Below, piece after piece: positions 53,135-64,000 of a stretch of 64,000 bases of DNA; position 1 is the first letter of the stretch, and every line of letters starts with the position of its first letter. Source of the stretch: Rutidosis leptorrhynchoides (lineage: Eukaryota; Streptophyta; Magnoliopsida; Asterales; Asteraceae); the NCBI RefSeq assembly GCF_046630445.1, contig NC_092333.1:186373001-186437000 (forward strand), given 5' to 3'. The notes under the pieces were generated by a model that had not been told where the DNA came from, made no database searches, and was given only the letters and a program-made list of their open reading frames with translations. Position numbers and translations under genes: made by a program.

Positions 53135-54813
53135 TGATATTGCTCAATTACATCATATATATCTATCGCAATATCACTAAAAATACTCTATATTCGAAGA
53201 TAATGAAGATGATCTACAAGGGATATGTCAAGATGCGCGAATTTGTATCGGAAGAGTAGTTTGCAAAGAATTTCGATGATTTATGACATCGGTTGATCCC
53301 GATACGAGTTAGTATCAAGATAGCGCTTTAAAATGATATAACAAAGCCTCCGATATGTGAGAGTTCGTCCAAATGAGCTAATATTAAAGAGAAAACGAAA
53401 CAGTGCCTATAACCCACCTGGGACGCCGTCTTGGGCTGTGGGACGCCGTCCTGGATTGAGAAACGGGACGCCGTTTTGGTGGATTGGGACGCCGTCCTGG
53501 ATAGTTAAATGGGACGCCGTCCTGCCTTTTGGGACGCCGTCCCAAAGTAGGTGTGACCGAACTTTCTGCTTTTTACCTAATTTCTCCACCTTAAAATATC
53601 AGTTTTTGGGACTGTTTCATGAGAGTTACACAGAGAAGTTTAGAGACGATTTTCAGGAGCATCTTGGAGAATTCCATCCTCTTTGAAGAGGCCAAAGATC
53701 AAAGCATCATCCATCAACATCTTCTTCATCCAAGAACTCTTGTTCTTGTAGGTTATATACTTGTTCTCAGAAATGATTTCAGTTTATAATTTGAGTGAAT
53801 TGTTGTCTGTTACAATGATTATTGGCTAGTTTCATTAATGTTTGTCTAGATTAATAACCAAGGTATTGGATGTAATCTTATTGATTGAATGTATTATGTG
53901 TGTTAGATTGAAGCTTGAATTGAGAACCATTCTTATTGTTGTTAGAACCATTGTATCTAGTTAATTGATATGTTGTTGATAAAGAGAACTCTTGTTAATG
54001 TATCATATTGATTTACAATCAACTTGTCTTAGATTGATTGTTTGCTAAACCGGACCAAGGGGGTAAACTAGTTTAAAACGGTTAGACAAAATAGGAATGA
54101 ATTGTGTAGAGCGAACGCAAAGGCAATTGTTATTCAAGTCTTTAATCTTGTTGATCAACTAGTCACAAACGAAAAGGTCTAAGTTATAGGGAACCCTCGC
54201 TTAGTAATTCTAGTTTGAGTACTTGCTAAAGAGAACTCTTGGCGAGTCGATTTAGGTGATTAGCATGCTTATAGTTATTTGATTACAAATACAAGAACTA
54301 TAGTGAAAAGGGAACCCTTGAGCTTGTTATTGTATTTGAGTGTTTATCCGAGAGAACTCTTAGTAAAACCTATTAGATAACTACACACATAATTATTCAA
54401 TCAGGGCTTAATATCTAATTTACATCCAATACCGAGGGTAAAATATCTAGATGAACATTTCATCTCTTTGATTTAATTCAAAACTATCTTTATTGCTTTA
54501 TTTGCATTTATTTGCATCTTATAAACCAAAAGACTAAAAATATTGTTTTTTTTACATTTAACCTTCTTTGATTTGGCTAAATCGTTAAAACAGCCACAAA
54601 ACATAAAACTTGTACTTTTTACTTTAATTAACTTAGTTAATCATAATATAGTTGCTACTTCTAGTTTGACTGATATACTGTCCTTGGAACGATACACGGA
54701 TTTTACCATTATCTATACTACTACACGATCGGGTTCACTGCCCGTTAGTGTGTAGCAATCTTTAAAACCGGTATTTTCCATAAGATAAATTATAGACACG
54801 ATTTCGCACATCA
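53135..54813 (+). repeat. AthE 3' LTR
   Basis: 1,679 bp, the same length as the 5' LTR and identical wherever compared. The CGTAG duplicate follows. Confidence 0.96.
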
Positions 54814-55746
54814 CGTAGTTAACTAGGTTGTTCTCCTCGTTCTTAGCTACACAGTGATACTAGTGGTAAGCTCTAACTCCGAATTTCATTTTCGTGTTCA
54901 TCATTCAAATTTGGGGCTTTTTATTGTATGATTCATAGATGGAACCCATTTAGTTGTTAATTGAAGGTTAACACCAAGATTCGGGTTTATTGTTGTTATT
55001 GGCGGGTTTTGGGTTGGTTAATGATTTAACCATGTTTAAGACTTGAGAATGGTGTATAATCACTTGTATTAGTGATTACTGATGTTTTGGAGACTTCTAG
55101 GGTTCTTGTGGTTGACTAATTTTGACTATAGTCAAAATTAGGGTTTGTTGATGGTTATGACCCGAATGTCGATTTGTTAAGGTTTATAAACTTAAAATGG
55201 ATTAAGTTGAAGTATAAAACTGAGTTAAACATATTTTGGTGTCAAAACTTGTAAATGGTGAGATTTTGACCTTATGGGTCAAAATTAGGGTTTAAGTGTC
55301 ATTTTGGGCAAGATAGGTGTTTAACACCTATGATTGGATCTAATTGGCATATTAGGACCATTCTCACTTGTGTTAGTGATTATTGGTTAGTTTGGGCACG
55401 GTTTGTGCTTGAAGGTGCAGTTGGGTCAAAATTGCACTAGTTGCCAATTTGGGTTGATTTGTAAATCCACCCTAATTGTGTTGTTGTATTTGTGATAATG
55501 GAATAGGTACTTTCCATTGGCGTGTTGCAGATTATTGGGTTGCATTCATCAAGGCGATAAGGTGAGTGTTAATATCCTATATGCATATGTATGTGTAGGA
55601 TGGGTCCGGGTCTGGTGAAGGGGTTCTCGGTTATAGAGCTCCCTTCTCATATAGGTGGAATTGTTGGACTTGTGTATAGGTCCAATTGGCATGATTGTGC
55701 ATTTTGGTTGACTACCTAGGCGAGGTGCACACTTTGTGTGTACGTT

Positions 55747-56201
55747 ATCACATGGGCGTGTGATGTGGATTATATAACCTCAATGGCGAAGGGTTAATAT
55801 TGTGAGTGGAATATCTATGTATGTATGTATATGTTTTATGTGCCCATACTAATGGTGTCACATAGCCGTTTTTGTGACCATAGTTGTGGGACATAGCCGT
55901 TTTGTCCAATTGATAATTATGCACATAGCCGTGTTTGTGCATATGGTGGTGAGTAATAGCCATGTTTTACTCCCACGTTGTTGCCCGTACTAATTGTTGC
56001 ACATAGCCGTGTTTGTGCACATGATTGTGAGTAATAGCCGTGTTTTACTCACACATTGATCAAGTGATGCCATAGCCGTTTTTGGAACACTTGGGGGTGA
56101 TGCCATAGCCGTTTTTGGAACACCTCGGGGGTTAGCAGCCATGGCAGTGTTTGGAAGCTAACGGTTGTTATGAACATCGATGACTTGTTTCGCGAAGTCA
56201 T
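55747..56201 (+). repeat. Array of variable-stem, constant-loop hairpins
   Basis: Successive stem-loops with a TAGCCGTGTT-like loop and different stems. 55857-55878: GTCACA/TGTGAC. 55889-55907: GGACA/TGTCC. 55918-55943: TATGCACA/TGTGCATA. 55946-55976: GTGG plus GAGTAA / TTACTC plus CCAC, one bulge. 55998-56019: TGCACA/TGTGCA. 56026-56053: TGTGAGTAA/TTACTCACA. 56061-56093: CAAGTG/CACTTG with an inner CCA/TGG. 56096-56124: GGTG/CACC with the same inner pair. 56131-56162: GTTAGC/GCTAAC with the same inner pair. Hairpins with other loops flank the array: 55747-55764 ATCACA/TGTGAT, 55775-55796 TAACC/GGTTA and 56180-56201 ATGACTT/AAGTCAT. Confidence 0.88.
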
Positions 56202-56265
56202 TCTCTTGCGAAGATTTGGTTAACCATGGTTATTGTTTTGTAAGCGTAAGCAAATTATGTTATTC

Positions 56266-56397
<132 letters not shown>

Positions 56398-56991
56398 ATA
56401 CGTATAATGTTGTATTGTCGTGATGTAGCTAACCCTCTGGGTGTAGCTTATTGGCATTGTTCACATCGTCGTTGGTGAACTTATATTTTGTTGATGTATC
56501 TTTAGCTCGTTGCTTAGTGATCCTACGGTATGCTTATTGTAGTTGCCTTATACATGGATTCTTCGGTATGCGGTATTTGATATTTGTGTGGCATGTCCAT
56601 CTTATACATATATATGTATGTAGTATATTATCATTTACTAAGCGTTAACTTACCCTCTCGTTGTTGATATTTTTTTAGGTTCGCATGATGGTGGCTCGGG
56701 TAAGCATGGGAATTAAAGATCTTGACTAGTATGCTTTAGAAGATCTTGCTTTCGTACTTGATTAGGATTTGGGTAGCGTAGTCCCAAATCACCATGCTCG
56801 GTTTATGTTTAAATATCGCATTATTGTATTAAGGAGTTTAATTTATTAATGTTTGTTTTAAGTTCGTTGAAGTTACTTTGGTAACAAATATGTTTTGAAA
56901 CCTGTGTAATAGAACCTAAAGTATTATTTAACGCGTATTAAAAGGAAAAATTTTTATGGGCCGGTTTTAATACGGATTGGGTCGTTACAAG

Positions 56992-57003
56992 TGGTATCAG
57001 AGC
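56992..57003 (+). promoter_or_regulatory. GypD primer-binding site (tRNA-iMet)
   Basis: TGGTATCAGAGC, two bases after the LTR end. Confidence 0.9.
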
Positions 57004-57397
57004 ATGGTCCAAGGGATTTAGGTGACTTGAGATAGGTGCCTAGACTTAGACTTTTGTGTGTGCTTAATTTGTTGCGGGACATGTAGGATTACGGGTCGGA
57101 ATGGTTATAGTTAGTGCCTTGTTTGTAGGAGGACTAACGTTTATATTAATATGTGGATATTATTAATATGTGATTGCGTTGTGTTTTGTTTATGTTTACG
57201 TTTGCATATATCATCGAACGAGGCGGTCGTTGTACTAACGAGCCGATAGGGCGTGTATGCGTAATAAGGACTTGCAAACCTTATTACGGGTGCAAATCGT
57301 GTCTAACAAGTGATGTACGACGAGTGTTTAGCAAGATGGACCGGTGTGGTGTGTGTGTTTTATACGTCCGTGATCTAATCGCTTTGCATTCCTCGGA

Positions 57398-58339
57398 ATG
57401 GTGACGGGAAATGGGATCGAGACGAACGACGCGGAGTTTAACGCTAGAGTTGTGGCAGCCGTTGCAGAGCAAATGAGTGCATTTCGAGAAGAAATGGATA
57501 GGAAGTATTCCGAATTTCGGAGTAGTAGTGAAATGGAGCGTTGTCTTAAGAGCTTCATGAGGACTAAACCTCCGATGTACGACAGAGAACCGGATCCTTT
57601 GGTAAGCACAACTTGGATCTCGGATGTCGAAGGGTGTTTTCGTAATATTGAATGCCCTCCTGAGAAGAAGACGAGACTCGCTACTAGTTTGTTGCAGGGT
57701 AGGGAAAAGGATTGGTTGGATGGTAAGATTGATCTTGTCGGTGGTGAACCGTTTATGGCGTTATCATGGGACGGGTTTAAGAAGGAATTCTTCGAGGAAT
57801 TCCGGACTTCAGCCGATTTGTCGGAAATGCGTAATGAGTTGCGAAATTTGCAACAGGGTTCTATGGATTTGAATACTCTCAAGACGACCTTTATGGCGAA
57901 GGCTCGTTTTTACCCGGAGTATTTGGGGAATGATAATTTGTTGATGCAAGATTTCTATCGAACCTTGAATGATGACTTAAAGAATAAGATTAGCCGGGGT
58001 TACGCGAAATCGTTTGCGGAATTATTCGCCGTGGCTAGAGGTTTCGAGTCGTATACGCGATCAAAGATTGGTGAACCTTCAAGTGAGAGAAGGGTTGTTT
58101 CGTATGGTGCTCCGAGTAAGAGGACTAAGGGTCCGAGTGTGAGCACGGGTGGTACGCGGACGGGTATACCAGATTCTAGTGCATCTAGATGTTACAATTG
58201 TGGCATGAGGGGTTACAAGTCTTGGGAATGTTCGGTACCAAAGGGTGATGGTATGGTGTGCTTCAATTGCCAAGTAGAAGGACATCGTAAGTCGGAATGT
58301 CCCAAGTTAGCGGGGACGGGTGCGGCAAGGAGACGTTAA
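57398..58339 (+). CDS. gag: GypD gag
   Basis: 313 codons from ATG 57398. The capsid-type retrotransposon gag domain spans about residues 45-210 (PPMYDREPDPL, ATSLLQGREKDWLDG, FKKEFFEEFRTSADLSEMRNE). Two zinc knuckles follow: CYNCGMRGYKSWEC, with Tyr where His is expected, and CFNCQVEGHRKSEC, a canonical CX2CX4HX4C. It ends GTGAARRR then TAA. The ORF is open, so it could still make protein, but the first knuckle probably cannot bind zinc normally. No protease or pol continues after it in any frame before TekF. Confidence 0.88.
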   Translation: MVTGNGIETNDAEFNARVVAAVAEQMSAFREEMDRKYSEFRSSSEMERCLKSFMRTKPPMYDREPDPLVSTTWISDVEGCFRNIECPPEKKTRLATSLLQGREKDWLDGKIDLVGGEPFMALSWDGFKKEFFEEFRTSADLSEMRNELRNLQQGSMDLNTLKTTFMAKARFYPEYLGNDNLLMQDFYRTLNDDLKNKISRGYAKSFAELFAVARGFESYTRSKIGEPSSERRVVSYGAPSKRTKGPSVSTGGTRTGIPDSSASRCYNCGMRGYKSWECSVPKGDGMVCFNCQVEGHRKSECPKLAGTGAARRR

Positions 58340-58965
58340 GGTACGTTTCGTTTTAATAAATATGCCCTTTGATTATTTATTAAGTGCCGTTGAATTTGAG
58401 TTTGTAAAATGCCTTGTGTTGTGCATATTATTGTTATGGGTGACGTTCCTAAAGGAAGTACCCAATGGTGACGTTGATTATCGGGCAAAGGGCGTAAGAC
58501 TTGGTGCCACCAAGCATTCCTTAGTATTTGGAAATGTTTCAACCAAGTCATGGAAATGGGTTTTGGTGTTCGGTTGTTAAGCGCGTGTTCGCTTTTGTGT
58601 GGAGGTCGATGAACCGTGAGGTTCGACGAGTGGCTGAAAACCTTGAGATCGAGTGTTTTGAATCTCGATGTATGTTGGTAATGGAGTATATAAGACGCGA
58701 CATTAGGTGCCTCTTTTATACCTACTGGCGTGGTGTTCGACTCCGATTGTGTTGTGGTTACATTGTACTTAGGGTACCGGAGAGAAACCCTTAGGTACAT
58801 GAGTGACTAGGTGGAAATTGACAAACTAGAGCAATTAGATGATTGCGAGGGTGTGGTTTGTGTAATCGTGGTACAATTTTTGTTCGAAGTGTTTAAGGAT
58901 TGATTGAAATCCTTCGTGTGCTCAAGGCTGGAACAAGATATGGTGATGGGTCGTGTGAGCCCAAT
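58340..58965 (+). other. GypD sequence after gag, no pol found
   Basis: 626 bp without a recognisable protease or RT motif in any frame. Short open frames occur on both strands but look like chance. It ends at CCAAT, immediately before the TekF LTR; CCAAT would be one copy of the TekF target duplicate. Confidence 0.6.
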
Positions 58966-61744
58966 TGTCATAACCCGTCCTTAACCATAAGAACGCGTTA
59001 GATAACGTATGATTTCATTGCGAGGTATTGACCTCTATATGAGACATTTTTGAAAGAAAACTGCATATATTATACATTACAAACCATAACCATTATTTTT
59101 GTTACAAGCTTAAGACAATAAAAAGAAGATTAACGTTTAGCGATAATCTTCGACTTACAAACTTTACAAATGATGACAACAACACGGTTTCTAGCATATT
59201 TTACAATACAACATCTCGGATATGCAGTTTTATTTTTGACACAAACATGCGTACGCAAAATCCTGGTTAGATCCAACATGATGCAGCGGAAGCTTTAGAA
59301 ATCACCTGAGAATAGACATGTTTTAAAAGGTCAACATAAAGTTGGTGAGATATAGGTTTAATGCCGGCAGCAATATATATATATAGACCACAAGATTTCG
59401 TATATAATCAGTTTAATAAAAGTATTCTAAGTGGTTGAGCACTCGGTAACCATACTTAACATTTTCACGTCGCATATTCCCTTTAATATGAAATCTTACT
59501 ACACCGTACCAAGTGTAGTCACAAAAACGAAGTACTGTGCAACCGTTGATTACTGGTCGTCCAGTCCGGTTGGGGTTGTCAGGCCCGATAGATCTATCAA
59601 CAGGATTCGCGTTTACAATACCGCTGTAAATATTAGTTACCAAGCTACAGGGAAGTATGCCAGTGGTACAACTCAACGTAGAATATATTTTCAGTTACTT
59701 GTGTCCATAACGTAAAACATAAAATACATGTATTCTCATCCCGAAATATTTAGAGTTTAAAAGTGGGACTATATACTCACTCTTGTCTTGATGATATATA
59801 TAATTTGACTCGGTCTTCCGGTTGATATCACGAACCTATCCATATATAATATATCAATATGTTTTCATTTTTAAACAAACGTTATAAATATATATACTTG
59901 TTATACTTTTAATACTTTGAATAATTCCTTAGTCCGTAGTTAGCAGTCCGATGTTAGTAATTCAATTTTAATGGTTCATTTTTAGATGTTTAATATACCC
60001 GCAATGAAATAAATAAAACCCCCAACAAAATAAATAAAACCCCATCGTATATGTATTGGTCGAGATTAATCTTGACCCATGGTACCGGTGTTGTCAAATG
60101 ACGTGTTGCGTACATAAAGTACCGGTGTTGTCAAATGACGTGTTGCGTACAATCATGGGATCTTATGATTAATCTTCTCGTGTTGTTTACGGGTGATCCT
60201 GAACCATATAAAATTGAATTATAAGTACATATATATAAAATATCATGTTATCTTAGAAATATGTGATTTATATCATTTTTTTCCAATTGATCCCGTAGTT
60301 GAAATGATCTAGGATAACCAATTTTGTTTCGGTCATAGTTTCTTCGTTACAAATCCGTTTTCGTTGATTCAAATTGCCATCTTCTTGGATCGAGTTCTTC
60401 TTTAAGACTATGAACTGTAAATACCTTGGTTTGTATTCAAAATCATACGGCATAAGTGAAACATTAGTGAAACATATGAAATTAAACATTTTTGTTACAA
60501 CAAAATCATTTAATGACCATTTTTCCAAAAATACTTATACTTTGAAAAACCAAGTTTTACCTTGTTAAATTAACATATAAATAAGTTATGTTACATGTCT
60601 TGAAGTATTTTAAAAGTTAAGTTAGAAGGATCTATTTAGTTTGCAAACAAGTTTGAAAACATTCAAACTATGTTCTTGTTGTTAAACTTTTGTACCACAA
60701 AATAAGATAGCTATATATATATGAATCAAATAAGGTTATGAACATAGACTCTACCTCAAGTTCCTTGGATAAGTTTGCTGTAAAAGAGGAGTAAGAAGCT
60801 AGAATCAAAAGGGTGATAGAAGTGGATGAAAGTTTGGAAGTAAGTTGGTGTTCTTGGAGGGTTTTCTTGAAGTGTTTTTGTATGGTTTTCTTATGGTGTT
60901 TTAGTATGGTTTTTGAAGCTAGATCTTCTTGGTAAGTTGCTGAAGTGTTATGGAGTTTAGAGTTCTTGAAAGAGTGTGTGTTTTTGCTAAGATAATTGAA
61001 GTGAAAGTGAATCAAAAATGGGAAATGAATGGAAGTATTTAAGGTGGTGATGGTGGCGTTTTTGATGGTGTACAAGGACAAAAGTTTTAGTTGTTTTCTT
61101 GTATAATTAGTCAAGTAATCATCCAAAAGTAATTACCTAGCTCTAAGGGCATGAATAATGGCTGGTTAGGTGGTGATTTTGATGTGTATTTACTATTAGT
61201 AAATACGTATAGAAGCTTGGTATGATACGAGTACAAATACTCTAGGTATACGTATAGAAATTTTGTGAAAAATGGAAAGAGGATTCAAATATAGCTATCT
61301 TTTGTGAATACACTTACATGGTTTTATGTATTTAAGTCCTTAAAAGTGATTAAATACATTACTTATACAATATATGTATAAACATTATATGTCTTAAGTA
61401 TTTATGTCAAATAACGTTACGTATAGTTATCGTTTTGAAAACTTAAGTTAGTAGTTTCAAAATACACATATAACTTGTTGTTATTAATACAAAATGAGAT
61501 ATTAAAACATTTATTAATCATGTTAAATATGTATATATACATTTATATACACAAACGTATAATTATCATATATTGTATAGTCCGTGACATCATCGGTCAA
61601 ACTAGACGGTCAAACGTTGTGTAAAACTCTTTTCGGAAATATAAGTCTCGACAATTTGGATTGCTTATCAAGTTGGTAATGTTTAATTTATGTAAATATC
61701 AATCTTATAAGTATAGAACGATCGAAAAAGTGCGGGTCGTTACA
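58966..61744 (-). repeat. TekF 3' LTR
   Basis: 2,779 bp; the minus strand begins TGTAACGACCCGCAC at 61744 and ends GGACGGGTTATGACA at 58966. It shares the GAGAATACATG and GATCTATCGGGCCTGAC landmarks with the other Tekay-like LTRs. A TTAAATAC TATA-like box is near 61035. A 31-bp direct repeat beginning AGTACCGGTGTTG lies near 60117, one unit after a ggtaccggtgttg copy near 60080. Confidence 0.88.
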
Positions 61745-61780
61745 TTACCTCCCCGTTAAATAAATTTCGTCCCGAAATTT
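61745..61780 (-). promoter_or_regulatory. TekF polypurine tract and adjacent hairpin
   Basis: On the minus strand, AACGGGGAGGTAA abuts the 3' LTR. Upstream, AAATTTCG pairs with CGAAATTT at 61762-61780 around a GGA loop, the same hairpin as TekA. Confidence 0.82.
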
Positions 61781-61791
61781 TAAAATCGTAC

Positions 61792-64000
61792 CTATTTTGC
61801 GTTATCGAGAAACAAGTGTGGATACTTTTGTTTCATTTGATCCTCTCGTTCCCACGTAAACTCGGGACCTCTTCTAGCATTCCAACGAACCTTAACAATC
61901 GGTATATTGCTCTGTTTGAGCTGTTTAACTTCACGGTCCATGATTTCGATTGGTTCTTCAACGAATTGTAGTTTCTCGTCGACATGGATTTCTTCAAGAG
62001 GAATGGTGAGGTCTTCCTTTGCAAGACACTTCTTCAGGTTTGAGACGTGAAAGGTATTATGTACTCCAGCGAGTTGTTGCGGTAACTCGAGCCGATAAGC
62101 TACCGGTCCAATGCGTTCGATGATCTTAAACGGGCCTACGTACCTTGGGTTCAGTTTACCCCTTTTTCCAAAACGTATCACACCTTTCCAAGGTGACACC
62201 TTTAGCATAACCATGTCCCCAATCTGAAACTCTAATGGTTTCCTTCGGACATCGGCGTAGCTCTTTTGGCGACTTCGGGCTGTTTTCAATCTCTCCTTGA
62301 TTTGTACTATCTTCTCAGTCGTTTCGTGTATGATCTCGGGACCAGTTAATTGTCGATCTCCTACTTCATTCCAACAGATAGGAGATCTACACTTCCTTCC
62401 ATACAATGCTTCGAATGGTGCAGCTTTAATGCTTGCATGATAACTATTATTATACGAAAATTCTGCTAACGGTAGATACTTATCCCATCCGTTTCCAAAA
62501 TCGATCACACATGCCCTGAGCATGTCTTCAAGAGTCTGAATTGTTCTTTCACTCTGCCCGTCCGTTTGCGGATGATATGCGGTACTCATATCCAAACGAG
62601 TTCCTAGTGCCTCCTGTAGTGATTGCCAGAACTTTGAGGTAAATCTACTATCACGATCAGATATAATGGAAATAGGTATTCCATGCCTTGAAACTATTTC
62701 CTTTATATATAATCGTAATAATTTCTCCATTCTATCTGTTTCCTTTATAGGCAAGAAATGGGCAGATTTGGTAAGACGATCAACAATTACCCAAATGGTG
62801 TCGTATCCCCAGGCAGTCTTTGGTAACTTCGTGATGAAATCCATGGTAATACCGTCCCATTTCCATTCTGGAATTTCTGGTTGTTGAAGTAACCCTGACG
62901 GCTTCTGGTGTTCTGCTTTGACTTTGGAACAAGTTAAACATTCCCCAACATATGTTGCAACGTCTGTCTTCAAATTAGGCCACCAATAATGCGTCTTAAG
63001 ATCTTGGTACATCTTTCCAACTCCAGGATGTATCGAATATCTTGTCTTATGTGCCTCGTTCAATATCAACTTCCTTAATCCACCCAACTTCGGTACCCAA
63101 ATACGATTTGCAAAATATCGAATTCCATCTTCCCGCATAACGAGTTGCTTCTCATACTTCTTCATTATTTCATTTCCTATATTTTCTTTAGTAAGTGCTT
63201 CTCGTTGAACTTCTTTGATTTGTGAGTTGAGATTCATGCGAATTTTTATGTTCATCGCTCGTACTCGAATTGGTTCTCGTTCCTTTCTGCTTAAAGCATC
63301 GGCCACCACGTTCGCCTTTCCGGGATGATAACGAATTTCACAATCATAGTCGTTTATTAACTCGACCCACCTACGTTGCCTCATGTTCAATTGTTTCTGA
63401 TCAAAAATATGTTGAAGGCTTTTATGATCAGTAAACACAGTGAATTTAACCCCATACAAGTAGTGTCTCCACATCTTCAATGCAAACACGACTGCTCCCA
63501 ATTCTAGATCATGCGTCGTATAATTTCGCTCGTGAATCTTCAATTGTCGGGATGCAAATGCAATAACTTTCTTCTGTTGCATAAGAACACAACCAAAACC
63601 TTGTCGCGAAGCGTCACAATATATTTCAAAATCATCGTTCCCTTCAGGTAACGATAAAATAGGCGCCGTAGTTAACTTCTTCTTCAGTAATTGAAATGCG
63701 TTCTCCTGCTCCGAGGTCCATTCGTATTTCTTCCCTTTTTGTGTTAATGCTGTCAACGGCTTAGCTATTCGGGAGAAATCTTGAATAAACCTTCTATAAT
63801 AACCGGCTAAACCCAAAAATTGGCGTATCTGTGTTGGTGTCTTAGGAGTCTCCCATTTTTCAATAGCTTCAGTTTTTGCTGGATCAACCTGAATTCCTTT
63901 GCTATTAACAACGTGGCCAAGAAATTGCACTTCTTTCAACCAAAAAGCACACTTAGAAAATTTAGCATATAGCTGTTCTTTTCTTAACAACTCCAATATC
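61792..64000 (-). CDS. pol: TekF pol (partial): RT end, RNase H, integrase, chromodomain
   Basis: 736 codons in the window, open at the right edge. In order: the end of RT ([19 protein letters not shown]), the connection ([19 protein letters not shown]), RNase H with [11 protein letters not shown] and [11 protein letters not shown], the integrase zinc finger ([10 protein letters not shown] ... [11 protein letters not shown]), the catalytic core with [21 protein letters not shown] and [13 protein letters not shown], a GPF-type segment ([20 protein letters not shown]), then [10 protein letters not shown] and [17 protein letters not shown] of the chromodomain. It ends FLDNAK with TAA at 61792. 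No lesion is visible, and catalytic RNase H and integrase residues are present. The RT active site lies outside the window. Confidence 0.95.
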   Translation of the reverse strand, partial: ILELLRKEQLYAKFSKCAFWLKEVQFLGHVVNSKGIQVDPAKTEAIEKWETPKTPTQIRQFLGLAGYYRRFIQDFSRIAKPLTALTQKGKKYEWTSEQENAFQLLKKKLTTAPILSLPEGNDDFEIYCDASRQGFGCVLMQQKKVIAFASRQLKIHERNYTTHDLELGAVVFALKMWRHYLYGVKFTVFTDHKSLQHIFDQKQLNMRQRRWVELINDYDCEIRYHPGKANVVADALSRKEREPIRVRAMNIKIRMNLNSQIKEVQREALTKENIGNEIMKKYEKQLVMREDGIRYFANRIWVPKLGGLRKLILNEAHKTRYSIHPGVGKMYQDLKTHYWWPNLKTDVATYVGECLTCSKVKAEHQKPSGLLQQPEIPEWKWDGITMDFITKLPKTAWGYDTIWVIVDRLTKSAHFLPIKETDRMEKLLRLYIKEIVSRHGIPISIISDRDSRFTSKFWQSLQEALGTRLDMSTAYHPQTDGQSERTIQTLEDMLRACVIDFGNGWDKYLPLAEFSYNNSYHASIKAAPFEALYGRKCRSPICWNEVGDRQLTGPEIIHETTEKIVQIKERLKTARSRQKSYADVRRKPLEFQIGDMVMLKVSPWKGVIRFGKRGKLNPRYVGPFKIIERIGPVAYRLELPQQLAGVHNTFHVSNLKKCLAKEDLTIPLEEIHVDEKLQFVEEPIEIMDREVKQLKQSNIPIVKVRWNARRGPEFTWEREDQMKQKYPHLFLDNAK

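Larger units (their letters stand above)
41076..54813 (+). mobile_element. AthE: apparently intact Athila-like element
   Basis: 13,738 bp with 1,679-bp LTRs at a constant offset of 12,059 bp. No difference was noticed between the LTR copies by eye, and short open frames in both translate identically. It has a tRNA-Asp-type primer-binding site, an uninterrupted gag-pol of about 1,814 codons, a downstream ORF, polypurine tract and TSD CGTAG. These are the marks of a very recent, potentially autonomous insertion. It is the youngest element that can be dated here. Confidence 0.96.
58966..64000 (-). mobile_element. TekF: Tekay-like element, 3' part, runs off the window
   Basis: Minus-strand 3' LTR, polypurine tract and an open pol with chromodomain. 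The 5' half lies beyond 64000. The visible pol has no stop or frameshift, so this copy may be young. Confidence 0.93.

Noticed and set aside
58336..58800. Overlapping ORFs on both strands after GypD gag
   Set aside because: No protease, RT or other retroelement motif in any frame.
60668..61126. 152-codon frame in the TekF LTR
   Set aside because: Low-complexity Thr/Ser/Lys composition inside the LTR, no domain; probably chance.

Overview
The window looks like nuclear DNA from a large, repeat-rich eudicot genome, probably Asteraceae. That family assignment is inference from the general look of the Ty3/gypsy polyproteins and long LTRs; nothing in the window proves it. I see no convincing host gene, rRNA, tRNA or CRISPR array. 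The window is almost entirely LTR retrotransposons inserted into one another, with a LINE fragment and AT-rich spacer near the left edge. I name the elements TekA, TekB, AthC, GypD, AthE and TekF.

Layout: 1-2230 is the right-hand part of a plus-strand gypsy LTR. 2231-3488 is a minus-strand LTR or fragment with a CCGTACGG minisatellite. About 3530-4487 is a broken LINE reverse transcriptase. 4491-6306 is AT-rich spacer. TekA (minus, chromodomain gypsy, Tekay-like) is the oldest layer: its 3' LTR is 6307-9127, the end of its pol is 9164-9387 and the rest of its visible pol is 38088-40597. TekB (plus, same broad family) lies inside TekA's chromodomain codons at 9388-38087, with TSD TATGA. AthC (minus, Athila-like) lies inside TekB's 3' LTR at 18668-35599, with TSD GGAGG. 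GypD (plus) lies inside TekA's RT region from 40598. AthE (plus, Athila-like, apparently intact, LTRs with no length difference) lies inside GypD's 5' LTR at 41076-54813, with TSD CGTAG. TekF (minus) lies downstream of GypD's gag at 58966 and runs off the right edge.

Functionally, each autonomous element encodes capsid and nucleocapsid (gag), an aspartic protease, reverse transcriptase/RNase H and integrase, framed by LTR promoters, a tRNA primer-binding site and a polypurine tract. The Athila-like elements carry an extra downstream ORF, apparently joined through a short 5' exon by a phase-0 intron. AthC has in addition a small zinc-knuckle ORF, and TekB has an extra ORF ahead of gag.

The most unusual signals are non-coding. 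(i) GypD's LTR contains an array of hairpins whose loops are nearly constant (TAGCCGTGTT-like) while their stems change sequence and stay paired; the TekA/TekB LTRs have a similar array around a TTTCTAG-type loop. (ii) At least three families carry 13-nt, CpG-rich, 6-1-6 palindromes, each with its own sequence, in LTRs and again near internal ORFs. (iii) Both Athila-like elements have two stem-loop plus AAGTGTGGG modules and a shared 19-nt non-coding block. (iv) TekB's 3' LTR is preceded by a 20-bp copy of the host sequence that flanks its 5' LTR.
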